DNA of 64,000 nt from contig VOPR01000070.1 in the NCBI GenBank assembly GCA_009594995.1, positions 56,333 through 120,332 on the forward strand, in the 5' to 3' direction. Source of the stretch: Nitrospira sp. Lineage in GTDB: Bacteria; Nitrospirota; Nitrospiria; Nitrospirales; Nitrospiraceae. The notes under the pieces are model-generated. The model saw only the letters and a list, made by a program, of their open reading frames with translations, was not told the DNA's origin and searched no databases. Made by a program: the position numbers and the translations under genes. This document shows positions 34,658 to 42,249 of the stretch, piece after piece; within the stretch, counting starts at the first letter, position 1, and the number at the start of each line of letters is the position of its first letter.

Positions 34658-35992
34658 TCATGTCTGGAGATCCACCTGTTGTGCCAATGCAGTCAGGGCC
34701 GTCGCGATCCGGACGTCATAAGGCGCGGGGCGCTCGATCTGGCGTAGGGTATCTGGAAGTTGGGCCAAAGCCAACTCCGCATGGCGTCGATTCTCAGTGA
34801 GCGACGGGGATGGCGCGAGTCGCCTGCCATTTTGCATGACCTGCACCAGCAGGGGCGATCCTTCCAAGCAGTCCCTCTCAACCGTGATCACGTCGCCGTT
34901 CAGTTTTCCGTCGGCGCTGAGCTGGCGGTAGACCTGCTTCCGGCCCGGCCAGGTAGCCTTGCCTTCGGACCGTTTACGGCAGGGTCTGCCGGCATATTCC
35001 TGGAGTTTATAGGCGCAGTCCAGGAAGGGGGCATCGGCGGAGGTGGTCATGGCCGTGCCGACAGCGAACTGGTCGATCGGAGCTCCGCTCTGCACCAGCG
35101 CCCGGACCTGTTCCTCGTCGAGATTCCCGCTGGCGAGGATTCTAGTACCCACAAGGCCGCCGTCATCGAGAATGCGTCGGACCTTGCGTGCATGGTCGGC
35201 CAAGTCTCCGCTATCGAGTCGGACGCCGTGGATCGCAATCCCTTCTGTGTTCAGGCGGCTTGCCAGGGCGACGACTTTTTTTGCCGCAGCCTCGGTATCG
35301 TAGGTGTCGATGAGCAGGACCACATTGCCTGGTCGCGCCCGGGCGATGTGGAGGAACGCCTGTGTCTCGTCCTGATGGGCTTGTACAAAGGAATGGGCCA
35401 TCGTCCCATAGGTCGGGATGGTAAACCGGGCGCCTGCCAGAACGTTGGACGTGCCCGCAAATCCGGCCATATAGCTGGCGCGAGCCGCGAGCAATCCGGC
35501 CTCCGCACCGTGGGCGCGGCGCAGCCCGAAGTCGATCAACGGTTTGCCGCCTGCCACCAGGACCGAGCGGGAGGCCTTGGAGGCCACCATCGTTTGAAAA
35601 TTCAGCAGATTCATGACCCGTGTTTCAACAAGTTGTGCCTGCGGCAGCGGGGCCGTAATGCGGAGAATCGGCTCATGAGGAAAAAAGACGGTGCCTTCAG
35701 GCATCGCATGGACGTCGCCGGTGAAGCGCATGGTCCTGAGCGCTGTGAGAGCGTCCGGAGTGAACCCACCGGAGCGGGTGAGCCAATCGATGTCGCCGTC
35801 GGCAAAGTGAAACGTTTCCAGAAAATCCAGCACCTGCTCCAATCCAGCAGCCATGAAAAAGTTCCTGCGCGCCGGCAACCTGCGGACAAAGAATTCAAAC
35901 ACCGCCTCCTCGGTCATGTTCCGGGCGAAGTAGGCCTGCGCCATGGTGAGTTCATAGAGGTCGGTGAGAAGCGCGTCGGAGGTCTTGTTCAT
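34658..35992 (-). CDS. pncB: Nicotinate phosphoribosyltransferase
   Basis: 444 residues; converts nicotinate and PRPP to nicotinate mononucleotide in NAD salvage. Family segments: LLTDLYELTMAQAYF, FEFFVRRLPARRNFFMAAG, GTMAHSFVQAH (catalytic His), LLIDTYDTEAA, VRLDSGDLADHA, LASGNLDEEQV, FAVGTAMTTS. The ATG overlaps the pncA stop by four bases (ATGA at 35989-35992), a clear sign of coupling. A TTG six codons earlier is in frame but not needed. It follows pncA, which makes its substrate. Confidence 0.94.
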   Translation of the reverse strand: MNKTSDALLTDLYELTMAQAYFARNMTEEAVFEFFVRRLPARRNFFMAAGLEQVLDFLETFHFADGDIDWLTRSGGFTPDALTALRTMRFTGDVHAMPEGTVFFPHEPILRITAPLPQAQLVETRVMNLLNFQTMVASKASRSVLVAGGKPLIDFGLRRAHGAEAGLLAARASYMAGFAGTSNVLAGARFTIPTYGTMAHSFVQAHQDETQAFLHIARARPGNVVLLIDTYDTEAAAKKVVALASRLNTEGIAIHGVRLDSGDLADHARKVRRILDDGGLVGTRILASGNLDEEQVRALVQSGAPIDQFAVGTAMTTSADAPFLDCAYKLQEYAGRPCRKRSEGKATWPGRKQVYRQLSADGKLNGDVITVERDCLEGSPLLVQVMQNGRRLAPSPSLTENRRHAELALAQLPDTLRQIERPAPYDVRIATALTALAQQVDLQT

Positions 35993-36570
35993 GCTGCCAA
36001 TTGCTCCCAACGTAGCGGGACTGCACCGGCTGAGACCATGGCTTCCTCGGCGTGCGGACCGTCTTCCGGAAGAATGTTCACCGCCTGAATGGCATCGACC
36101 AGCAGGTAGACCTCGTACCCGAGCAGCCGCGCCTCCTTCACCGTCTCCAACACGCAGTAGTCGGTGGCCAAGCCTCCGACGAACAGTCGCGTGACGCCTG
36201 ATGCCAGGAGACGCTCATGAAGGGAGCTGCCATGGAATCCGGAGTATGCCTCCTGCGCGGGATCGGCCCCTTTGGAAATCACGATCGTCGACGGGGGGAG
36301 CTGCAGTTCTGATGGGAATTGTGCCCCGTGTGTTTGTGCGAGACAGTGTGTCGGCCACGGACCACCCTGAGCATGAAAGGAACAATGGGCGGGCGGATGC
36401 CAGTCGCGCGTCGCAAAAATCGGAAAGTTGGCATCGAGAAACAACGCTAGGTAGCGGCGCAGGGCCGGGATCACCTCCTGGCCTCGCGGGATCGCCAGGG
36501 TTCCGCCGGGGAGAAAATCGTTCTGCACGTCTACGATGAGCAGCGCATCACCGGGTCGGAGGTAGTTCAT
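35989..36570 (-). CDS. pncA: Nicotinamidase (isochorismatase family)
   Basis: 193 residues; hydrolyses nicotinamide to nicotinate. The catalytic triad is visible: Asp in LLIVDVQNDF, Lys in IVISKGAD and Cys in GLATDYCVLETV. Metal ligands lie in TRDWHPPAHCSFH. It is coupled to pncB by a four-base overlap. The cytochrome c gene lies 34 bp upstream on the same strand, so the salvage pair may be read from a longer transcript. Confidence 0.94.
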   Translation of the reverse strand: MNYLRPGDALLIVDVQNDFLPGGTLAIPRGQEVIPALRRYLALFLDANFPIFATRDWHPPAHCSFHAQGGPWPTHCLAQTHGAQFPSELQLPPSTIVISKGADPAQEAYSGFHGSSLHERLLASGVTRLFVGGLATDYCVLETVKEARLLGYEVYLLVDAIQAVNILPEDGPHAEEAMVSAGAVPLRWEQLAA

Positions 36571-36604
36571 GGAAGGCCCTTCGCGGAACCGGCCCGCTTG
36601 CAGC

Positions 36605-36988
36605 CTATTTCCCCTGCTGGACGAGCAGGCGAATGTAAGCGAGCGCGTCCTGCCGCTCTGTTTCGGTCAATTGTCCCTGCCACGAGTGCATCGGGCTGAA
36701 GACAATGCCGTGCTCGATCGTCCGGAGGAGTTCTTCGTCTGATTTGAGGAGGGATTTGAACCGGTGGAAATTAGCCGGGGGGACCCTCAGCGCGGCGGCC
36801 TCGGGGCCGTCGCCCCAGCCTCCGCGTCCGTGGCAGGCGAGGCAATGACGCTCATAGACGGCTTTTCCTCTGGTCACATCAGGCGGAAAATCCTGGGCGC
36901 TTGCAGAACCGCAGGCGACCACCCAAGGGACCGCAATGGTGGCGGCGAGAATGACGCAACAGAGGCTGATGGCCGGGAAGGTCCGCAT
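36605..36988 (-). CDS. Exported monohaem cytochrome c
   Basis: 127 residues. A signal peptide (ISLCCVILAATIAVPWVVACGSASA) precedes a class I cytochrome with CLACHG and downstream SPMHSWQGQLTETERQDALAYIRLL, in which the methionine is the likely sixth ligand. This VxRGKxVYERHCxxCHG type is common in respiratory side chains of chemolithotrophs. AAGGAG lies upstream of the ATG. It sits between an FmdB-type gene and pncA-pncB, a mixed context that does not point to a partner. Confidence 0.9.
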   Translation of the reverse strand: MRTFPAISLCCVILAATIAVPWVVACGSASAQDFPPDVTRGKAVYERHCLACHGRGGWGDGPEAAALRVPPANFHRFKSLLKSDEELLRTIEHGIVFSPMHSWQGQLTETERQDALAYIRLLVQQGK

Positions 36989-37003
36989 GGGGCTGTCTCT
37001 CCT

Positions 37004-37168
37004 TCAGCTTTTCTTGGTTGTATGGGCAATGAATGATGAGAAATGCTGCTGCAGTTTGGTGCTGCCGCAGGCCGGGCATTGTACTTCGCCCTTCTCATGC
37101 TGCTTGAGTGTCACGACGATCAGCGATTCTTTCCCGCAATCCAGACAGGTGTAGTCATACATCGGCAT
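37004..37168 (-). CDS. FmdB/CxxC-type putative regulatory zinc ribbon
   Basis: 54 residues of the FmdB family: MPMYDYTCLDCG at the start and VQCPACGSTKLQQHFSSF after, giving two CxxC knuckles. These mini zinc ribbons are widespread and functionally obscure. The start is chosen at 37168 (GAGG five bases upstream) because the family begins MPxYDYxC; the frame runs further upstream without meaning. It is 15 bp from the cytochrome c gene. Confidence 0.88.
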   Translation of the reverse strand: MPMYDYTCLDCGKESLIVVTLKQHEKGEVQCPACGSTKLQQHFSSFIAHTTKKS

Positions 37169-37248
37169 AGACGCCTCACTGAGCAAGCCAACGGAACGGT
37201 GAAAGTGACAGGTGCACATCGATCATCTGCACGGGTGCCATGGTCCTT

Positions 37249-39663
37249 TTAGGTGGGGGCCTTTTCCGGTTCCTCTTGTCCTTCGCCCCAGGTGGCGACA
37301 ATCTGTGCCATGTCGTCCAGGCGCGCGGCGGTTCGGCCATAGATACTCTCGGGCGGAAAATCTCCCTCCGGTCCCCGCTCCCCGGCAGGAACGCCGATGA
37401 GCAACTCGAGTGCTTGCTCAACTGTGTCGACGCCGTAGACGGCAAACTTCCCCGCCTCCACCGCGGCGACCACCTCCCGGTTGAGGGCGAGATGTTTGAT
37501 GTTGCGTGCGGGGATGATCACACCGTGCCCCCCGGTCAGGCCTCGTCGCTTGCACGACTCGAAGAATCCTTCGATCTTCTCGTTGACCCCGCCGATGGGT
37601 TGGATTTCTCCAAGCTGGTTCACCGAGCCGGTGACGGCCAAAGATTGTTGAATGGGCAGGTCGGCCAGGCTGGAAAGAATGGCGGCCAATTCGGCCATCG
37701 CCGCGCTATCGCCCTCGACTTCGGAATAGGTTTGCTCGAAGGTCAATGTGGCGCTGAGGGCGAAGGGTTGCAATCCGGCAAATTTCCCGGCCAGGAATCC
37801 GGCCAGGGTCATCACGCCTTTACTATGAATATTCCCGGCCAGTTCCACCTCGCGTTGAATGTCGATCACCCCTTTGGTCCCGACATAGGTACGCGCCGTG
37901 ATTCTGGTGGGGCGGCCGAAGGAATAATCGCCCAGTTGATAGACGGATAATCCGTTCACTTGTCCGACCACTTCGCCCTGCAGATCGACCATCAATGTGC
38001 CTTCACGGATTTCGTCCTGGATCCATTCCTCCGGCAGGTTGGCCCGGCGTCGCTGGTGAGCCAGGGCCGATTCGACGTCCGCGCGGGTGACGAACGAATG
38101 TCCGTCCTTTCTGGCCCAATAGCCTGCTTCGCGAATCAAGTCGCTGACCAGGCTGAATCGCAAGGACAGCCGGTCGTGCCGGTCGGCAAAACGAAACCCC
38201 TGCCGGATGATTTCCGCCACCGCGTCAGCGCCAAACGGCAGCAGCCCTTCCTCGCGGCATAACTTGGCCACGAAGCGCGCATACTGGCGCTCCTGCCGTT
38301 CATCGTGAGGGACCTCGACATCGAAGTCGGCCTTGACCTTGAAGAGTTTGGAGAAATCTTCCTCATAGGCCTGGAGCAGATGATAGATGCCGGCCGTGCC
38401 GACCAGGATAACCTTTACCGAGACAGGGATCGGCTCAGGCCGCAGACCCGCGGTGGCGAACCCATAGAATTCCGCCGGGTCTTCGATGGTCACGGCTCCG
38501 GTTTTGATCACACGCTTCAGCGCCTCCCAGGAAAAGGGCTGGCGAAGAAGATCCAGGGCTTGCAGAATCAAATAGCCGCCGTTGGCCTGCAACATGGCGC
38601 CGGCCCGGATTTCAGTGAAGTCGGTATACATCACACCGAGGTGGGCGCGCCGTTCAATTTTACCGATGAGATTGCTGTAGGTCGGATGAGATTCATCCAC
38701 CACAGGCGCGCCGGCGGCGGCTTCCCGGGCCACGATCAGATTCACGGCAAACCGCGTCATGTCCGGACGGCGCGTGGGCTCCAGGCCGGGGATCGGCAAC
38801 GCCGGAGTATTGTGGGGCAGAAAATCTTTGTATTGATGAATGATGTCGTGATGCACCCGTTGCAGGTAGGTTGTGACGGGCGGCAAGGGCTGATACGCCT
38901 GCTGAAGGGTTTCGTAGGGCCCCTTCATGACGTTGGCGACGATTTGATGATCCAGATGATAGAGCGCCTGCTCGGCTTCCCGTTCGAGGGTATGCATCCG
39001 GACGTGAAACTCCCGCATGTCGCTCTCCAGCGATTGTCGCCGCTCCGTCAATTCCTGCTGGACCTGTTCGGAGAGCTCTTCCATCTCTTTCTCAGTCATC
39101 GGACGGTTGTCCTTGAGAGGGACGAGTCCGAAGCCCACCGGCGTTTCTTCGAACACGAATCCGCGCTGGTGGCACAGGGCGGTGAGATCGTGAAAGAGGC
39201 TCTTCTTTTTCCCCTCCGTCTCCTCGATGATTTTTGCCTTGGCATCGAGGTACTTCTTGCCTTCGAAGGCGGCGGGAATGTCCCGTCGAAGGCCCTCGAT
39301 GAACGTGCTCATCTCGCGTTTGAACGATGCCCCTTGTCCCGCTGGAAACGAGAGGCAGGTCGGTCGCGACGTATCCTGGAAATTGTGGACGTAACACCAG
39401 TCCGGCGGGGCCGGCGCGGACTGCGCCAGCCGTTTCACCATTTGCCGCACCAGCGTTCCCTTGCCGGTTCCCACCGGACCCGAGACGAAGATATTGAAGC
39501 CGGGACTCTTCATCTGCAGGCCGAACTCCAAGGCTTCGACCGCCCGTTCCTGCCCGATCGTCTCATCGAGAGGCTCAATCTCGCTGGTGTCCTCGAACCC
39601 CAGACGGCCGGGGTCGACATTTGGGGCCAGGAGACTGGGGGGGATGGTGTGTTTGTCCGACAT
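37249..39663 (-). CDS. Lon-like ATP-dependent protease (AAA plus S16 peptidase)
   Basis: 804 residues. An N-terminal AAA part has Walker A GPVGTGKGTLVRQM, a long helical insertion (residues about 150-260) and a Walker B-like ANGGYLILQALDLL region. The C-terminal S16 peptidase has the catalytic serine in EVEGDSAAMAEL and the lysine in GGVNEKIEGFF. The architecture (no Lon N-terminal substrate domain, a large insertion in AAA) matches the Lon-related protease family often annotated as LonB-like or AAA_32, without a membrane segment. ATG 39663 has AGGAG upstream. It starts 10 bp after the HPF-cold-shock gene, so they form an operon. Confidence 0.92.
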   Translation of the reverse strand: MSDKHTIPPSLLAPNVDPGRLGFEDTSEIEPLDETIGQERAVEALEFGLQMKSPGFNIFVSGPVGTGKGTLVRQMVKRLAQSAPAPPDWCYVHNFQDTSRPTCLSFPAGQGASFKREMSTFIEGLRRDIPAAFEGKKYLDAKAKIIEETEGKKKSLFHDLTALCHQRGFVFEETPVGFGLVPLKDNRPMTEKEMEELSEQVQQELTERRQSLESDMREFHVRMHTLEREAEQALYHLDHQIVANVMKGPYETLQQAYQPLPPVTTYLQRVHHDIIHQYKDFLPHNTPALPIPGLEPTRRPDMTRFAVNLIVAREAAAGAPVVDESHPTYSNLIGKIERRAHLGVMYTDFTEIRAGAMLQANGGYLILQALDLLRQPFSWEALKRVIKTGAVTIEDPAEFYGFATAGLRPEPIPVSVKVILVGTAGIYHLLQAYEEDFSKLFKVKADFDVEVPHDERQERQYARFVAKLCREEGLLPFGADAVAEIIRQGFRFADRHDRLSLRFSLVSDLIREAGYWARKDGHSFVTRADVESALAHQRRRANLPEEWIQDEIREGTLMVDLQGEVVGQVNGLSVYQLGDYSFGRPTRITARTYVGTKGVIDIQREVELAGNIHSKGVMTLAGFLAGKFAGLQPFALSATLTFEQTYSEVEGDSAAMAELAAILSSLADLPIQQSLAVTGSVNQLGEIQPIGGVNEKIEGFFESCKRRGLTGGHGVIIPARNIKHLALNREVVAAVEAGKFAVYGVDTVEQALELLIGVPAGERGPEGDFPPESIYGRTAARLDDMAQIVATWGEGQEEPEKAPT

Positions 39664-39673
39664 CGTTCCGCTC

Positions 39674-40219
39674 CTACAGTTCCAGGACGTGCGGTGGCTG
39701 AACGATGGTGGCATGCAGACCCTTTTCGCCCGGCTCGCTCTCGAACATGACTTCCAGTCCGTCCTCTAGGTCCGTGAACGAGATGCCCTTGACCGCATTC
39801 TTGTGAAAGTACACTTCGCCCCCGCCGTCTTTCAGGATGAACCCGTATCCAAGGTTGGGAAACACTTTGCTGACGACGCCGCGCAGTTGCGGGAGCGGTT
39901 CTACCCGGACGACTTTATCGGCGCGTTTTTCGCGATATTTCCGCAGCTCGATCGCGACGGCGTCGAATGCGGCCCGGATGGCTTCTTCGAACGTCTTGTC
40001 CTCCTTGCGGGACGTAATGGTATGCCGCGTTGGGACCGTGACCAGCACGAGCGCTTCGGCAACGTTGTCCAATTTCTTATGATGGCGGTTCTTGGTGAGT
40101 GTGACGCGACCATGAATAATATCGTCATGGCCACGCTGCAGAACGGCCATACGCTCTTCGATCTCGGTTTTCCAACGCGGAGTCATCTCGATGTTGCGGC
40201 TTTCGACTTCCAGGTTCAT
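39674..40219 (-). CDS. HPF/RaiA-like ribosome-binding domain fused to a cold-shock domain
   Basis: 181 residues. The first 100 (NLEVESRNIEMTPRWKTEIEERM, HHKKLDNVAEALVLVTVP, DKTFEEAIRAAFDAVAIELRKYREK) match the ribosome hibernation factor fold. The last 70 form a cold-shock OB domain with RNP1 GYGFI and RNP2 VYFHK. The first could bind ribosomes and the second RNA. GAGGAGGA precedes ATG 40219. It is the first gene of the operon with the Lon-like protease. A role in ribosome hibernation under stress is an inference from the domains. Confidence 0.87.
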   Translation of the reverse strand: MNLEVESRNIEMTPRWKTEIEERMAVLQRGHDDIIHGRVTLTKNRHHKKLDNVAEALVLVTVPTRHTITSRKEDKTFEEAIRAAFDAVAIELRKYREKRADKVVRVEPLPQLRGVVSKVFPNLGYGFILKDGGGEVYFHKNAVKGISFTDLEDGLEVMFESEPGEKGLHATIVQPPHVLEL

Positions 40220-40499
40220 GCGTCCTCCTCTCGTCTCAGATGGCAACTCGTTTCAACCCCTGTCTCAGCAAAGCACATGCCCTGCCGAGTGTCGTGTGAC
40301 CGGAACGGGGCAGGGGGGAATCGGTTGAAAGTGGGGCATTTGCACGCGGTGAGGAGCGCGCCGGGGGCGAGCGGTTGAACCACTGGCGCATAATTCCTCA
40401 CTCGGCGGAGTCCGGCTGAAGCTCAATGCACCAGTGGCCGGGAGATTGAACCGGCCTAAGCGGCCGTATTCAGGAACATGTTTTGCGTAAGGACATGGC

Positions 40500-41585
40500 A
40501 TGCCGGTATTGAAGAAAACGGCCCTGGAGTCCTATCTCAAGGCACGGTTCGGTCCGTCCACGCAATTGCTCGCCTATGGTCCGATCGGCAAGGAGACGAG
40601 TGGCGCGCGCTATAAGCAGTACGGGTATGGCGCGCCGGTTCGGTTGACCTTTCGCACGGAGGGCCAAACCAGGCAGGTCGTCTTAGGCACCATGAGTCCC
40701 GGCCCGTTCGGCCATGAGCATCCGGCCGATCGGGCGCAGGCGATGCTGTGGGACTACGATTGTTACGGGCGTCTTCCGGGTCATATTACGGCGCTGGACG
40801 TGGGAGCGTTTACGAAGCGCGGCGAGCTGATGTCGGTCGCCTCGGCCAAAGAATTCTTTTTGCTGACCCAATGGTCCGAAGGGCAGACCTACCACAAAGA
40901 TCTTGAACGGCTCGCGGGAGCGACCAGGCTGACTGCGCAGGATCGGGAGCGGACCGATGCCCTGGCTACGTATCTTGCAGAGATTCACCGCGTGAAACAT
41001 AAGGACCCGCAACTCTATCGCCGGCGCTTGCGGGAGTTGCTGGGCCATGGCGAATGCATCATGGGACTCACCGACAGTTATCCCGATCGGTTTGCCTTCA
41101 TCACGGAGGAGCTGTTGCAACGGATCGAAGTCGCGTGTAACGCGTGGCGCTGGCGTCTGCGCGGCAAACATGCCCGGCTCTCCCAGGTGCACGGGGATTT
41201 TCATCCCTGGAATGTGCTGTTTCGGCGAGGGGCGGACTTTTCCGTATTGGACCGGTCGCGGGGGGAGTGGGGTGAGCCGGCGGACGATGTGACATCGATG
41301 TCGATCAACTATCTCTTCTTCTCTCTCTGCCGGCATGGAACACTGAAGGGCCCGCTGGAAGTCGTCTTCCGGTCGTTCTGGGAGCGGTATCTTGCCGCGA
41401 GTCACGATCAGGGCCTGTTGGGGACGACCGGGCCATTCTTTGCCTTCCGCGGATTGGTGCTCGCCAGTCCACTCTGGTATCCAAAGCTGACCCTGGCTGT
41501 GAGGCGAAAGATATTCCGGTTCATTGAAAATGTGCTCGCGGTGCCACGCTTCGATCCGGCGGATGTGAACCGCTACTGCGAATGA
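40500..41585 (+). CDS. APH-like (aminoglycoside phosphotransferase family) kinase
   Basis: 361 residues. The kinase core is intact: VHGDFHPWNVLF is the HGDxHxxN catalytic loop, followed by a DRSRGEWGEPADDV segment that carries the metal-binding aspartate. This fold includes antibiotic, choline, homoserine and sugar kinases; nothing here points to antibiotic resistance. AAGGACATGGC lies before the ATG. The stop overlaps the next gene by four bases (ATGA at 41582-41585), coupling it to an APS-kinase-like protein. Substrate unknown. Confidence 0.85.
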   Translation: MPVLKKTALESYLKARFGPSTQLLAYGPIGKETSGARYKQYGYGAPVRLTFRTEGQTRQVVLGTMSPGPFGHEHPADRAQAMLWDYDCYGRLPGHITALDVGAFTKRGELMSVASAKEFFLLTQWSEGQTYHKDLERLAGATRLTAQDRERTDALATYLAEIHRVKHKDPQLYRRRLRELLGHGECIMGLTDSYPDRFAFITEELLQRIEVACNAWRWRLRGKHARLSQVHGDFHPWNVLFRRGADFSVLDRSRGEWGEPADDVTSMSINYLFFSLCRHGTLKGPLEVVFRSFWERYLAASHDQGLLGTTGPFFAFRGLVLASPLWYPKLTLAVRRKIFRFIENVLAVPRFDPADVNRYCE

Positions 41586-42121
41586 ATACGGCTATGTCGA
41601 ACGCGCCCTTTGCCTTGTGGCTCACCGGCCTTCCCGCCTCCGGGAAAAGCTCGATTGTGGCGAGCCTCATCCCGAAGCTTGCCTCGTTGGGCGTGACGGT
41701 CGAAGTCCTGGAGTCCGATGCCGTTCGCCGCATTGTGACGCCGGAGGCCAGCTATTCCACAGAGGAACGGGACTTGTTCTACCGGACGCTTGGCTTCATA
41801 GGGGCGCGCTTGCTGGCGCACGGGGTCAATGTGATTATAGATGCGACCGCGAGCCGGCGCGCGTACCGGGATTTTGCACGCACGTTAATTCCTGGCCTGT
41901 TGGAAGTCTCAATCGAATGCCCGCTGCAGGTCTGCATGGAACGGGACAAAAAGGGCACCTACCGGCGGGGATTGCAAGGCGAGTCATCCACTGTGCCCGG
42001 CCTACAGGAACCCTACGAAGCACCCCTGTCGCCGGATCTGGTCATCGATACCACGGTCACCTCTTCTGAAGCGGCAGCAGACCGGCTGCTCGACTTGATC
42101 CGGTCTGCCAGGAGGGCGTGA
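41582..42121 (+). CDS. APS-kinase-like P-loop kinase
   Basis: 179 residues. Walker A GLPASGKSS, then VLESDAVRRI where CysC has DGDNVR, and ERDKKGTYRRG with PYEAPLSPDLVIDT, matching the CysC RDPKGLY and YEAPxxPE regions. In CysC the central ISP loop binds APS; here it is replaced by DATASRRAYRDF, so the acceptor may differ. It is translationally coupled to the APH-like kinase. No ATP sulfurylase or other sulfate-activation gene is nearby. Either a true adenylylsulfate kinase or a kinase of another small molecule. Confidence 0.8.
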   Translation: MNTAMSNAPFALWLTGLPASGKSSIVASLIPKLASLGVTVEVLESDAVRRIVTPEASYSTEERDLFYRTLGFIGARLLAHGVNVIIDATASRRAYRDFARTLIPGLLEVSIECPLQVCMERDKKGTYRRGLQGESSTVPGLQEPYEAPLSPDLVIDTTVTSSEAAADRLLDLIRSARRA

Positions 42122-42249
42122 CACCGGCCCCGTTCTCCGGCACCGGATCTTCCCACTTGTCCCCGGTCATCTCCTTCTTGGCCCTTGCCCGATGTGGCAG
42201 CCTTCTATAGGATGAGTCCCTCGTAGTGACCCTTCTCAGGAGGGCATGG

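Noticed and set aside
33582..34721. A repetitive plus-strand frame opposite the pentapeptide gene, and DNA-level repeats resembling an array
   Set aside because: The periodicity is the A(N/D)Lxx protein repeat read from the other strand; unit length and lack of exact repeats exclude a CRISPR array.
34760..36088. A 442-codon plus-strand frame opposite pncB and pncA
   Set aside because: Both pncA and pncB have intact catalytic motifs on the minus strand and are ATGA-coupled.
38305..39750. A 481-codon plus-strand frame opposite the Lon-like protease
   Set aside because: Shadow of the conserved protease; no RBS and no domain.
40380..40437. CCACTGG/CCAGTGG inverted repeat between divergent genes
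   Set aside because: Seven bases with a 44-base gap is expected by chance in a region of this size.
40500..41585. Antibiotic resistance gene from the APH-like fold
   Set aside because: Only the generic kinase loop matches; the coupled neighbour and the chromosomal context do not suggest resistance.
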